Positions 1 through 8,672 of a DNA stretch of 64,000 nt are shown here, piece by piece. The notes below the pieces were generated by a model. It saw only the letters and a list, made by a program, of their open reading frames with translations, ran no database searches and was not told the DNA's origin. A program made the position numbers and the translations under genes. The number at the start of each line of letters is the position of its first letter. Position 1 is the first letter of the stretch. Source of the stretch: UBA6168 sp041741095 (lineage in GTDB: Bacteria > Bacteroidota > Bacteroidia > Chitinophagales > Saprospiraceae); NCBI GenBank assembly GCA_041741095.1, contig JBGSKQ010000129.1, positions 1 to 64,000 of the forward strand, read 5' to 3'.

Positions 1-43
1 AAACCTATGGGCCCCACTTTTGCACTCGTGCTTTTTATAAAAA

Positions 44-2779
44 TTACTGCTTGGAAACAAGCTTGCCGACTTGGCCTTCGCTGGTTGTCAATTTTAACAA
101 ATAAGTACCCGCAGCTAAATTGGAAAAACCATCCATTGAAACAAGTTGTTTCCCCATATCCATTTCCCCAATTTGTTCACGGTACACTACCCTACCGGTC
201 ATATCTATCAATTCCAGCCGGATATCCGTTGCCTTTGCCAAAACAATGTCCACTGCCAAATGGTCATCAAAGGGATTTGGGTAAATATTCCATTCAAAAA
301 GCCCCGCTGTCGCTTCTTCAGTTCCGGTCAAACAAGCAGTTTTAACAGTGTATTCAACATAACTTCCTACGGCAAAGTCGCAGATTGTCCTTACCCGAAT
401 ATCGTACTCCGTGCAGATATCCAATCCATAAATAGTATAAGTAGGATCGGTCAATGAAATGGTATTCCAGTCCTCTCCACTATTCGATTTCCTGGAACCA
501 AATTCGTAACTGATGGCGTTTAAGGGCGCTTCCCAGTCCACATTTATGGATGACAAGGTCGAATCAAAAACAAATTGACTGGCGTTTGCACAAGGTATAG
601 CCAACCTGAACACGGCTGTTACCATGTCGCCTACCGTGTCCGTCAAACTAAGTTGGATGGTTTCTGCCGATGGCCCCGGAGTGAATGGGTTGGTCATTAC
701 TTCCCAATGGTCGAACGCCCAATCTTGGATGGGCAAAGCTTGAAAGTTGAGCGTAGTCCCGACAAAATAGTCTCCGGTGTATGGAAAACTGATTGGGACA
801 AATGTGTTTACCTTGACCTGATTGGCAATATCGGGCGGTTCGACTTTTACCGTTACAGAGTAAGGCCCAACCACATCATAGCAATCTTCGATTCCGTCGT
901 CAATGACTGTACACCTGGAATTGATGAAGTCCTTAAGCTGCTGGATATTCCCCTGCCATTCCGCCATTGTGCCTCCCCATTTTTGTATTTGGCCGGGCAT
1001 TTCTGGTTCAATTCTCCCAATTAGCGAATCCAGAAGTGAATTCATATAATCACAGGTAAAAAAGCTGTTGTTCATATCGGCGTACCTGTTCACATAAAGC
1101 GAATGAAATTCTTCGTTGGCCATTAAAGATTGGATCAACTGGCCATGCCCCTCAAAATCATCTGGCAAATTTTCTGCAAAGCAAGGGTCAGCATTGGGGG
1201 TCGTATTGGGGATATTGGTGTAATTAATATAATGCCCGAAAGTGGCATCCATGTCCCACAATGCATACCTCCACTTTTTGGCTTCGCCATCTGGTTTGCG
1301 GCCACGCCACCAGGAGGTGTTCCAATTCAGCCAGTCCATGCAAACTACGTGGGTATTTAATATCATATAATCAATCAAACTCAACACGTTCAATTGGTCT
1401 TTTACCACATTGTAATTGGCGGGAATGGACATATCGTTTGTGGTAATGAAATTGTGCAGGTTGTCCCAATCGGCACGGCTGCCATATTCCTCCCAAGTGC
1501 CTCCCCAGGTTTTGATGAAATCCAACCATTTTTCACCCTGATCATAATAATGACGTGTAAAATCAGAGTCGTCCACTTTTTCCCTGATTTCATAAACGCC
1601 CCAATATTGGCCGTTCAAATAAAGGACACATGGTTCATAAGTCCTTTCGTCCAATTCCATACTTGCCCGCTGGGAAAGGGTATGGACGTATGCATCCCGA
1701 ATATGAGCGCCTCCAATGGCCGGGTAATTGTCATTGGCCGCAGGTTTTAATATCAAGCGCTGAAAATTGTCCCTGTCCTTTGTAGGAAAAATCTGGTGAG
1801 AAATGGAACTGGTATAGCCCATCTGGTCACGGGTGATATAGTCAACTCCACGCTGATTGTAAGCCCAGGAATCGTTACCATGTTTGTTGAATTCGCCATA
1901 AGCTTCATCTATCAGTTCGCCATTGTCAAAATATTCAAAACTGCCCCGTGGCTCGAATTGGTTTCCGTTGAAAAGATCGGCAAGGTCGGTTCCGGCTACT
2001 GAAAGCACTGGCACGGTATGGTTCACATTGATAAAATAAGTATTGGCCTCGGTAAAACTTGGCAACAAATCAGGGTCGCTGCTAAATACCCTGGCTTTTA
2101 CAACGGTGGTTTGGCCTATATTAATGGGTGCGGAATAAAGGGTTGAGCTTGTAGTCGGCTCTGCCCCATTTAGCGTGTAGCGGATGGTCGAACCGGCCGG
2201 GCCTCCTATGCTAAGTGAAATACTGCCTGTATAAAAACCTGCCGACAGGTTAAAAGTAGGTTTGGGCGCATAACCTGTGCGGGCATTGCCGTTTGGGGCG
2301 CCAGGGCTTGGATTTTGAAAAATTCCCCAAGCGATGTCTCCATCCTCTACCCTACCCGTCGAATGGTTCACTTGGTTGGGGACGGTAATTTGCACCACAT
2401 CAAGGAGGTTTTGTTGAGGATCGGCCAGCACGATGTATTCCTGCTGAGTTTGGGTTATTTTGTAACCAGCATGAAGAATGCCGCCACTGAATTCATCCCT
2501 ATCCGAAGCAAAAATCAAAAGATGTTCGCCTGGCTCAATCGTGACGCCTGCGGGAATGGCCCATTTGTCTGGGTTGTCCGGGTTGTCGCTCAACCAGTAG
2601 CCGGCTAAATTGACGGTCTGGTTGCCTGCATTGTACAGTTCAATCCAATCTTCCCTTTCGCCATAGTTGTCAGTGATGCCGTCCATATTGGCGGCAGAAA
2701 ATTCATTGATAATTACTTGGGAATGAAGGATTTGACCAAAGAAAAACAAAAGAAAAAGTGAGTAAAATTTAAAACGCAT
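44..2779 (-). CDS. secreted CotH-type protein with lamin-tail domain and T9SS type A sorting domain
   Basis: This 911-residue protein begins with a clear signal peptide ending near LHSQ. Residues about 20-140 read as a lamin-tail domain (VIINEFSAAN, DWIELYN, WLSDNPDNPDKW). A short chitobiase-C-terminal-like domain follows (IRYTLNGAEPTTSSTLY). The middle, about 260-640, looks like the CotH family: KHGNDSW, DRDNFQRLILKPAAND, GVYEIREKVDD. CotH proteins have an atypical protein-kinase fold. A fibronectin-III-like stretch (ISYEFGSR, YDIRVRTIC) precedes the C-terminal sorting domain (WNIYPNPFDD to the final KLVSKQ), typical of type IX secretion cargo. I infer export across the outer membrane and surface display or release. 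The substrate is unknown. It appears to be monocistronic. Confidence 0.9.
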   Translation of the reverse strand: MRFKFYSLFLLFFFGQILHSQVIINEFSAANMDGITDNYGEREDWIELYNAGNQTVNLAGYWLSDNPDNPDKWAIPAGVTIEPGEHLLIFASDRDEFSGGILHAGYKITQTQQEYIVLADPQQNLLDVVQITVPNQVNHSTGRVEDGDIAWGIFQNPSPGAPNGNARTGYAPKPTFNLSAGFYTGSISLSIGGPAGSTIRYTLNGAEPTTSSTLYSAPINIGQTTVVKARVFSSDPDLLPSFTEANTYFINVNHTVPVLSVAGTDLADLFNGNQFEPRGSFEYFDNGELIDEAYGEFNKHGNDSWAYNQRGVDYITRDQMGYTSSISHQIFPTKDRDNFQRLILKPAANDNYPAIGGAHIRDAYVHTLSQRASMELDERTYEPCVLYLNGQYWGVYEIREKVDDSDFTRHYYDQGEKWLDFIKTWGGTWEEYGSRADWDNLHNFITTNDMSIPANYNVVKDQLNVLSLIDYMILNTHVVCMDWLNWNTSWWRGRKPDGEAKKWRYALWDMDATFGHYINYTNIPNTTPNADPCFAENLPDDFEGHGQLIQSLMANEEFHSLYVNRYADMNNSFFTCDYMNSLLDSLIGRIEPEMPGQIQKWGGTMAEWQGNIQQLKDFINSRCTVIDDGIEDCYDVVGPYSVTVKVEPPDIANQVKVNTFVPISFPYTGDYFVGTTLNFQALPIQDWAFDHWEVMTNPFTPGPSAETIQLSLTDTVGDMVTAVFRLAIPCANASQFVFDSTLSSINVDWEAPLNAISYEFGSRKSNSGEDWNTISLTDPTYTIYGLDICTEYDIRVRTICDFAVGSYVEYTVKTACLTGTEEATAGLFEWNIYPNPFDDHLAVDIVLAKATDIRLELIDMTGRVVYREQIGEMDMGKQLVSMDGFSNLAAGTYLLKLTTSEGQVGKLVSKQ

Positions 2780-2899
2780 GGATAGTTATTTTTGAAGGTG
2801 CAGCTTGATGCTCCAAAGTTATCTAAGAATTAAAATTAACAACAGGAAGTGTAAAGAAAGGATTGGGTGTGGCTGCAAATTGACAAATAGAGGAGTGGG

Positions 2900-3451
2900 T
2901 TATTGCCTGTTTTTCCAAACTACCTCCCCTACCCCAAGGTCTTGCCCGATTTTTCTGGCCAATACAAAAAGGTAATCGGACAGCCGGTTGAGATATTTGA
3001 TGACAAGCGGTTCAACTGGTTCCTCCAAATTCAGGGCAACAACTAAGCGCTCAGCCCGGCGGCACACACAGCGGGCAATGTGACAAAACGAGACAGATGT
3101 ATGCCCACCTGGAAGGATGAAATTTTTTAGAACAGGCAGGGATTCATCCATCCTATCCATTTCATTTTCAAGGACTTGGATATCTGCATCCAAAATATCG
3201 GGCGGGGAAATGTTTTTGGAAGGATCGGTGGCGAGATTGGCACCGATGGTAAAAAGGCGGTCTTGTATTTCCTTTAAAATTTGTTGGGTGGCTTGGTCTT
3301 GCACCACATCTTTTACCAAGCCAATGAAGGAATTCAGTTCATCCACCGTGCCATAGGCTTCGATGCGCAAATGGCTTTTGGGCAAACGTTTGCCACCAAA
3401 AAGGGCCGTTTCGCCCAGATCCCCAGTTTTAGTATAAATCTTAAACGCCAT
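2900..3451 (-). CDS. ATP:cob(I)alamin adenosyltransferase, PduO type
   Basis: The protein (183 residues) matches the PduO/MMAB family, which transfers the adenosyl group of ATP to cob(I)alamin to form coenzyme B12. Family features visible are the N-terminal KIYTKTGDLGETALFGG, the segment AYGTVDELNSFIG, and the C-terminal FILPGGHTSVSFCHIARCVCRRAER followed by LNRLSDYLFVLAR (quoted in pieces: FILPGGHTSVSFCHIAR, CVCRRAERLVV). The ATG at MAFKIYTKTGD is chosen over an in-frame TTG three codons upstream. It lies downstream of the ABC ATPase gene on the same strand, with a 9-bp perfect inverted repeat (3513-3521/3537-3545) in the gap. The likely consumer of its product is a methylmalonyl-CoA mutase; a mutase-like subunit lies at 12.4-13.5 kb. 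Confidence 0.92.
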   Translation of the reverse strand: MAFKIYTKTGDLGETALFGGKRLPKSHLRIEAYGTVDELNSFIGLVKDVVQDQATQQILKEIQDRLFTIGANLATDPSKNISPPDILDADIQVLENEMDRMDESLPVLKNFILPGGHTSVSFCHIARCVCRRAERLVVALNLEEPVEPLVIKYLNRLSDYLFVLARKIGQDLGVGEVVWKNRQ

Positions 3452-3577
3452 GCTTTTCAAACTTATCGGTTAATTCCTTTGCTTTTCTGCAAGGGGTTGA
3501 TAAAGTTTATGGGGTTGATGATAGTTGATATCTACCTCATCAACCATCATAACAATTTTGGTTCTGGCCTTACCAGC

Positions 3578-4291
3578 TTAGGCATTTTCCAAAATCCTAA
3601 CGGGATTGGGATTGATGACGTCAGATTCGATAAGCCCGTCCTTCATCCGCACGATTCGGTGGGCAAATTCGGCAATATCGGGTTCGTGGGTCACCAGTAC
3701 AATGGTATTGCCCCTGGAATGAATTTCTTCAAAAAGGCCAATGATTTCGTAGGAAGTTTTGCTGTCCAGGTTTCCCGTCGGTTCGTCGGCGAGAATGATA
3801 CTTGGATTGTTGACCAAAGCCCTGGCTATTGCCACCCGTTGCCGTTGTCCGCCGGACAATTCGTTGGGTTTGTGATCCATCCGATCGCCCAAACCCACCG
3901 ATTCCAAAGTTTGCTTTGCCCTTTCCGTGCGGTCGGCCTTGTTCATCCCGGAATATACGAGTGGCAGGGCCACGTTTTCCAAAGCGGACAGCCTCGGCAA
4001 CAGGTTGAAGGTTTGAAAAACAAAGCCAATTTCCTTGTTCCTCACCTCGGCCAGCTCACTGTCGTCCATAGTGCTAACGTTGGTTCCATTGAGGATGTAC
4101 TCGCCAGTTGTGGGTGTATCAAGGCAGCCGATCAGGTTCATCAAAGTGGACTTGCCAGAACCCGAAGGCCCCATCAGCGCTACGTATTCATTTTTATGGA
4201 TGTCGAGGTTGATGCCTTGCAGGGCATTGACCACGTTGGCTCCCATGTAATATATTTTCTGGAGGTTCCGAACCGAAATGATAGTTTGCAT
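3578..4291 (-). CDS. ABC transporter ATP-binding protein, LolD/MacB type
   Basis: A single ATPase domain of 237 residues. Visible motifs are Walker A (GPSGSGKST), the Q-loop region (FVFQTFNLLPRLSALENV), the signature LSGGQRQRVAIARAL, Walker B with the DEPTGNLDS continuation, and the H-loop (LVTHEPDIAEF). The DEPTGNLDS form and the size match the LolD/MacB/FtsE group, which power lipoprotein release, macrolide or peptide export, or cell-envelope remodelling. The ATG at MQTIISVRNLQKIYYMG fits the family N-terminus better than the longer upstream reading. No permease gene is adjacent, so its partner must be encoded elsewhere. gatC lies 58 bp upstream on the same strand. Confidence 0.9.
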   Translation of the reverse strand: MQTIISVRNLQKIYYMGANVVNALQGINLDIHKNEYVALMGPSGSGKSTLMNLIGCLDTPTTGEYILNGTNVSTMDDSELAEVRNKEIGFVFQTFNLLPRLSALENVALPLVYSGMNKADRTERAKQTLESVGLGDRMDHKPNELSGGQRQRVAIARALVNNPSIILADEPTGNLDSKTSYEIIGLFEEIHSRGNTIVLVTHEPDIAEFAHRIVRMKDGLIESDVINPNPVRILENA

Positions 4292-4349
4292 ACTTAAGAT
4301 AAATGTGTGAATGTGGTTATAAAAAACCATTCAGAAAGTCTATGGCATT

Positions 4350-4634
4350 TTATAAAACCTTGGGCACCTTGAAATGCTGCCCGTCCGAGTTAGGTGCATT
4401 TTGCAGTGCCTGCTCAAGGCTTACCTGGTGCCTGATTTCATCCTCCCTCAGTTGGTTGGTTTCATCCGAAATATACACCAAAGGTTCGACGCCCTTGGTG
4501 TCCAGTTCGTGCAACTTCTCGACCATGTTCAGGATTTTGTTCAAATCAAGCATCAAAGCCGAACGCTCCTCATCTGAAAGTTCCAGCTTTGCGAGGTCTT
4601 CAAGTTTTAAAATTAGGTTGCGGTCTATCTGCAT
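4350..4634 (-). CDS. gatC: Asp-tRNA(Asn)/Glu-tRNA(Gln) amidotransferase subunit C
   Basis: At 94 residues this has the length and pattern of GatC, the small subunit that stabilises the GatA-GatB complex converting mischarged Glu-tRNA(Gln) or Asp-tRNA(Asn) to the amidated forms. Characteristic parts are the N-terminal helix (LILKLEDLAKLELSDEE), the middle LNKILNMVEKLHELDT, and the C-terminal LREDEIRHQVSLEQAL with NAPNSDGQHFKVPKVL at the end. gatA and gatB are not nearby, which is common in this phylum. It sits upstream of the ABC ATPase gene on the same strand and may share a transcript. Confidence 0.92.
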   Translation of the reverse strand: MQIDRNLILKLEDLAKLELSDEERSALMLDLNKILNMVEKLHELDTKGVEPLVYISDETNQLREDEIRHQVSLEQALQNAPNSDGQHFKVPKVL

Positions 4635-4805
4635 AATGACTTTTTAGATGATTGGCCACCTTTTATAGAGGGAAAGCTTATTTTGATTTCAAGTTCGGTT
4701 CAACGGCTTGTGGAAAACATTCTTAGCGGCGTACCTTTCCAGCAATACCCTTTTTTCTATTTTCGTGCTTGCATCCAGACAAACATACAAACAAACCTTG
4801 ATTTT

Positions 4806-5429
4806 ATGCAGGTCAAACATGTAGCCATCGCTGGAAATATCGGTGCGGGCAAAACTACGCTTTGCGAGAAACTCGCCAAACATTTTGGCTGGTTGACCCA
4901 TTTTGAAAGCACCGACGACAACCCCTACCTGGCCGATTTTTACCACGATATGCAGCGTTGGTCCTTCAATCTCCAGATTTATTTTTTGAACAATCGCTAC
5001 CAGCAGGTGCTAAAGATCCTGCAAGGCGAACGCACCGTTATCCAAGACCGGACGATTTACGAGGATGCCTACATTTTTGCTCCCAACCTGCACGATATGG
5101 GCCTGATGACTTCCCGTGATTTTGAAAATTATTTTAGCCTTTTCAAAACCATGTCCTCGCAAATACAAGCGCCTGACCTGCTCATCTACCTGCGGGCGAG
5201 CATACCTACTTTGGTTGCCCACATCCAATCACGTGGACGTGACTACGAAGGCAGCATGAGCCTGGATTATTTAAAAAGGCTGAACGAAAGATATGAAAAA
5301 TGGATAAGTGGCTACAACGAAGGTAAGTTGTTGATTATCAACTCCGATGATGTTGACTTCCAAAGCAATGCCGAGGACTTGGGAAAAGTGGTAAACCTGG
5401 TACAGGCCGAATTGCACGGCCTGTTTTGA
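4806..5429 (+). CDS. deoxynucleoside kinase
   Basis: The 207-residue product carries an N-terminal P-loop (VAIAGNIGAGKTT) and the deoxynucleoside-kinase signature QDRTIYEDAYIFA, with the substrate-pocket segment STDDNPYLADFY and the LID-like region (HIQSRGRDYEGSM). The family phosphorylates deoxynucleosides in the salvage of DNA precursors; deoxyadenosine or deoxyguanosine are likely substrates, but specificity cannot be read directly. The ATG at MQVKHVAIAGNIGAGKTT is chosen because the P-loop must lie close to the N-terminus; longer in-frame readings upstream look non-coding. It ends 5 bp before the convergent small gene at 5435. Confidence 0.9.
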   Translation: MQVKHVAIAGNIGAGKTTLCEKLAKHFGWLTHFESTDDNPYLADFYHDMQRWSFNLQIYFLNNRYQQVLKILQGERTVIQDRTIYEDAYIFAPNLHDMGLMTSRDFENYFSLFKTMSSQIQAPDLLIYLRASIPTLVAHIQSRGRDYEGSMSLDYLKRLNERYEKWISGYNEGKLLIINSDDVDFQSNAEDLGKVVNLVQAELHGLF

Positions 5430-5434
5430 CGGGG

Positions 5435-5629
5435 CTATGGAATGGCGGCAGTAGGTGCATTTTCGACAGGTTTGGAAAAAAGTTCCTTTACAAAATCAGG
5501 CAAAAGTCCTTTTACTTCCGATTGAAAGGCTATGGCGGCAAAAACTGCCACGTGCAAAACAATGGCCACGCAAATTGCAAACTGGCTGCGGCTGCGGGCG
5601 GCTTTCTCGAATTTTCTGTTCTGGTTCAT
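5435..5629 (-). CDS. small single-pass membrane protein of unknown function
   Basis: A 64-residue reading frame starting MNQNRKFEKAARSRS. It has a basic N-terminus, one hydrophobic segment (FAICVAIVLHVAVFAAIAF) long enough to cross the membrane, and a short C-terminal tail. I do not recognise the family. Support is modest: the charged-then-hydrophobic layout is protein-like, and it fills the gap between convergent and divergent neighbours. It is convergent with the kinase gene, with the stops 5 bp apart, and divergent from the serine-hydrolase homologue. Confidence 0.5.
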   Translation of the reverse strand: MNQNRKFEKAARSRSQFAICVAIVLHVAVFAAIAFQSEVKGLLPDFVKELFSKPVENAPTAAIP

Positions 5630-5777
5630 GACATTAAAGTTTTTGGACTTCCTAAAAACGAACACCAAAACTGCTTATTTTGACGGCAGAACCATTAACG
5701 AAATTTTTAATGCGCCAAGGCCGTTTCTTACAAGATTTTTAACCTCTTCGTACCCTTTGCCGCCAATTGCCCTTTCC

Positions 5778-6866
5778 ATGCGCCAACTTCTTTTTACCCA
5801 TTTACTCTTCGTTTTTACTTGCCCAAACTACGGTCAGGATAGTTTACAATTACGCCAGCAAATAGACAAACTCGTCCGATTCGAGGCCGAGATTGATGTT
5901 GAAAAAACACCTGGTTTTATTATCGGAATTATAGATGGCGACTACACTTTTATATTGCCGTATGGCACATTATTAAAAGACAGCCTGCTGCCTCCGGACG
6001 AACATACATTTTTTGAAATTGGCGATTTGACCCAGGTTTTTACAGCCTCTATTTTGTGCCAATTGGCCAATGAAGGAAAACTGGATTTCAACAAAAGCGT
6101 AAATACCTACCTGCCTGACAGCTTAAAAAATCAATCGGCTGAAAATGTGACTGTGATGGATTTTTTGACGCACCGTACAGGCCTGCCCCGCCTTCCATTT
6201 GGCATTGGACAACACGCAAGGGATGACGGCCAGTTGTTTTCAAACTACCCCCTACCCTACCTTTCCGATTACTTCCTTGATTTCGATTTCAGTTCCAAAA
6301 AAGACAGGAAATACAGCTATTCGCCCACCGCTTATGCGATGTTGGATTTTATTTTTTATCAAATTTTATCACGTGGGAAAATGCTGGATGAGTACATAAA
6401 ATTGAAGATATTTGAACCAAACGATATGCCCGAAAGCTATTGGGGCGTTGGGCCGGCGCCTACTGTCGGCTACGACAAGGCAGGCCATCCTGCCGAACCG
6501 AGGGTTTTCAAATCCTTCCTCCCGGCCTTGGGCATGAAATCTACCCTGCACGACCTGTTAAATTTTTTAAAGGCTAACCTCAATGACAACATTTTTACTC
6601 AAGCACATCAGCCACAGATTCCGACAGGCATTCATAAGAACACATGGGCTGCGATGGGCTGGCACGTCATATGTCACCGAAAAAGGCCCAATATCATCAC
6701 CCATACCGGCACCAGTGCTGGCCATCGCTCTGCCATCGCTTTTGTGAAAGAAACCAAGACAGGAGTTGTCATTTTGTCCAATTCGCCCTTTGGGCTGAAC
6801 GGACTGGAATTCAGCATTTTAAGAATGCTCAACGACGATTGGAAACGGGAAAAACGAAGGGACTAA
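5778..6866 (+). CDS. secreted serine-hydrolase (class C beta-lactamase-like) homologue lacking the SxxK motif
   Basis: The 362-residue product has a signal peptide (MRQLLFTHLLFVFTCPNYGQ) and the overall plan of the beta-lactamase/penicillin-binding serine-hydrolase family: PGFIIGIIDG, then FEIGDLTQVFTA, then LDFNKSVNTYLP, MDFLTHRTGLPRLP, and the late HTGTSAGHRS. In active members the FEIG box continues S-x-x-K. Here residues 83-86 read DLTQ, so both catalytic Ser and Lys are replaced, and the YxN motif reads Y181-S-P. The third motif, H309-T-G, is kept. I infer a non-catalytic binding or regulatory protein in the periplasm or outside the cell. The start is the ATG at the signal peptide; a longer frame upstream is not protein-like. 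Its stop overlaps the convergent permease gene by 4 bp. Confidence 0.85.
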   Translation: MRQLLFTHLLFVFTCPNYGQDSLQLRQQIDKLVRFEAEIDVEKTPGFIIGIIDGDYTFILPYGTLLKDSLLPPDEHTFFEIGDLTQVFTASILCQLANEGKLDFNKSVNTYLPDSLKNQSAENVTVMDFLTHRTGLPRLPFGIGQHARDDGQLFSNYPLPYLSDYFLDFDFSSKKDRKYSYSPTAYAMLDFIFYQILSRGKMLDEYIKLKIFEPNDMPESYWGVGPAPTVGYDKAGHPAEPRVFKSFLPALGMKSTLHDLLNFLKANLNDNIFTQAHQPQIPTGIHKNTWAAMGWHVICHRKRPNIITHTGTSAGHRSAIAFVKETKTGVVILSNSPFGLNGLEFSILRMLNDDWKREKRRD

Positions 6867-8560
6867 GCTTTTTTTATTGCGCTTATTTTTTCAAACAGCC
6901 ACTTGAATTTGAAGAAATCGGCAATCTGTTGGAGATTGGCATCCCGCATGGCCCAATAGGTGAGTGCAAGGCCCATCGGGAAGATCACCAGGCAATTCAT
7001 CCAAGAGGCTAAAACTGCATTGATGACGCCCCTTTCCGCAATGTTTTTGCTAAAAATACTGATGACGATAAAAAGCATAAAAAACACGATGGAAATCAGC
7101 AAAGGCCATCCAAATCCGCCCTTGCGGACAATAGCCCCCATCGGTGCGCCAAAAAACAAAAATATCAGGCAAGCCACGGCCATGCTGTATTTGGTATTGA
7201 ATTCAAAAACGTGCTTGACTTTCGATTCCTTCGTCTTAGCCAACGAACTAAGGGTGCTGGCCGATCTTTCCTTCAAAGTTTGGGCAGCTTTCCGGGCCTC
7301 CAGGAGATATTCGCCCCTCTTTTCCTTTGGAAAAATGTAAATAAAATTGCTCAAAGTGTCGAGGCGGTATGGTTCCAATTGAAAGGTAGCAGCGTTCGGG
7401 GCAGGTCTGTTGATGGCTGAGTTTTCCTGTTGCGGGCTTGGCTGTCTAAGGGTTTCAGGTTTAATGGGTTGGATGGGCTTTTGGGGAGTTGGCATTGGAG
7501 CCATTTTTTTGCTGGTATCTATTGGCTGGCCTGTGGGATTTTGACCCTCATACACCGGAGGTATATTTAGTTTTTCCAAAGAATCCCTTTCTTGTTTCCT
7601 CCGCTCATTTTCCTGTTTACGTTCTTCTTTTTTTTGCTCCTCGTAAGCTTTTTGCATAAAATAAAAGCTTTTGTAACTCTGTTCGTTGTTCCGTTCAATA
7701 CGTTGGGCTATTTCTATGTCAATTGAGTCAATGGCCACCAGCAACTGCCTGTTACTCAACATAGTATGGTGCGATTTGAACAGGTTTTCATCTGTGCGGT
7801 CCAGTTCAAATTCGTCCAAATCGAAGACCTTGGTCCATTCTTTAAAAGTGGCCCTCATCATCGGGAAATTTTTCCGCCCATCTTTGATGGTAGGTTTAGG
7901 TTCCACCACCTGGCTTCCTTTGTACAGGTGCATTACGAAAAATTTGCCATCGGTAGAGCCGTACATATCTCCACTGTCGGCGGCCACCACTGTCAAGCGG
8001 CCGTTGCTGGCCTCGGCATCGTCGTACATGATGACGTCCTGGATTGTTTTGTTGTCTGGTAGTTTGTTGCCAATGCGGATGGAAAAACCCTGAAAGTCGT
8101 CGTTGAAAATGCTTTCTTCCAGGCTTAAGGTCGGCTTTTGCTTGCGGATGTCGTGCAGGCGGGATTTGAACTTTAGATTGGAAATCGGAATAAGGTTATT
8201 GGAACAAAAATAGGAACCAACCCCAATTCCACTCGTCAGAATCATCAATGGCATCATGACCCTCCATAGCGAAACACCCGCCGATTTGATGCTCGACAGT
8301 TCATACCGTTCGGCCAGGTTGCCCAACACCATCACGGCGGAAATCAAAACCGCCACCGGCAAGGCCATCGGGATCATGGAAACAGACATGTAGCTCACCA
8401 ATTCAACCAATAGGAAAAAACCGATACCCTTGCCAGCAATGTCGTCAATGTAGAGCCAAAGCGTCTGCATAACCAACACAAAAAGGGCAATAAAAAAAGT
8501 AGCTATGAAAGGAGGAATGAACGACTGCATGAGCATCCCGTCCAATTTTTTGAGCTGCAT
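6863..8560 (-). CDS. LptF/LptG family lipopolysaccharide export permease
   Basis: A 565-residue YjgP/YjgQ-family membrane protein. Three N-terminal membrane segments (about residues 12-115: FFIALFVLVMQTLWLY, GFFLLVELVSYMS, VAVLISAVMVLG) and three C-terminal ones (about 445-545: MAVACLIFLFFGAPMGAIV, LLISIVFFMLFIVIS) flank a periplasmic domain, as in LptF/LptG. These proteins form the transmembrane part of the ABC exporter that moves LPS from the inner membrane to the Lpt bridge. Odd here is a roughly 100-residue insert (about 295-392) that starts as a charged coiled-coil-like stretch rich in E, K, R and Q and becomes Pro/Gln-rich. The gene is divergent from the sigma-factor gene. Confidence 0.92.
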   Translation of the reverse strand: MQLKKLDGMLMQSFIPPFIATFFIALFVLVMQTLWLYIDDIAGKGIGFFLLVELVSYMSVSMIPMALPVAVLISAVMVLGNLAERYELSSIKSAGVSLWRVMMPLMILTSGIGVGSYFCSNNLIPISNLKFKSRLHDIRKQKPTLSLEESIFNDDFQGFSIRIGNKLPDNKTIQDVIMYDDAEASNGRLTVVAADSGDMYGSTDGKFFVMHLYKGSQVVEPKPTIKDGRKNFPMMRATFKEWTKVFDLDEFELDRTDENLFKSHHTMLSNRQLLVAIDSIDIEIAQRIERNNEQSYKSFYFMQKAYEEQKKEERKQENERRKQERDSLEKLNIPPVYEGQNPTGQPIDTSKKMAPMPTPQKPIQPIKPETLRQPSPQQENSAINRPAPNAATFQLEPYRLDTLSNFIYIFPKEKRGEYLLEARKAAQTLKERSASTLSSLAKTKESKVKHVFEFNTKYSMAVACLIFLFFGAPMGAIVRKGGFGWPLLISIVFFMLFIVISIFSKNIAERGVINAVLASWMNCLVIFPMGLALTYWAMRDANLQQIADFFKFKWLFEKISAIKKA

Positions 8561-8586
8561 GTCAATAGCATTTCAGTATAAAACCC

Positions 8587-8594
8587 CAAAAGTA
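8587..8594 (-). promoter_or_regulatory. putative -7 box for the LptF/LptG gene
   Basis: On the minus strand this reads TACTTTTG, an exact fit to the Bacteroidota -7 consensus TAnnTTTG. It is 26 bp upstream of the permease ATG, giving a predicted leader of about 20 nt. No clear TTG box sits at the expected distance upstream. Confidence 0.4.
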
Positions 8595-8672
8595 GAGCTT
8601 TGGGGTCGTTGTTTGCTTTTTTTTAAAATTCCTTGTAACATCTTCAACGGTGCTTTCGTCGCTATTTTTGAA

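Noticed and set aside
3281..4297. A 338-residue plus-strand frame over the ABC ATPase gene
   Set aside because: It lies opposite a gene with intact Walker motifs and gives no recognisable protein pattern.
8663..8670. TATTTTTG as a promoter of the sigma-factor gene
   Set aside because: It fits TAnnTTTG but ends only 2 bp before the ATG, so transcription would begin inside the coding sequence.
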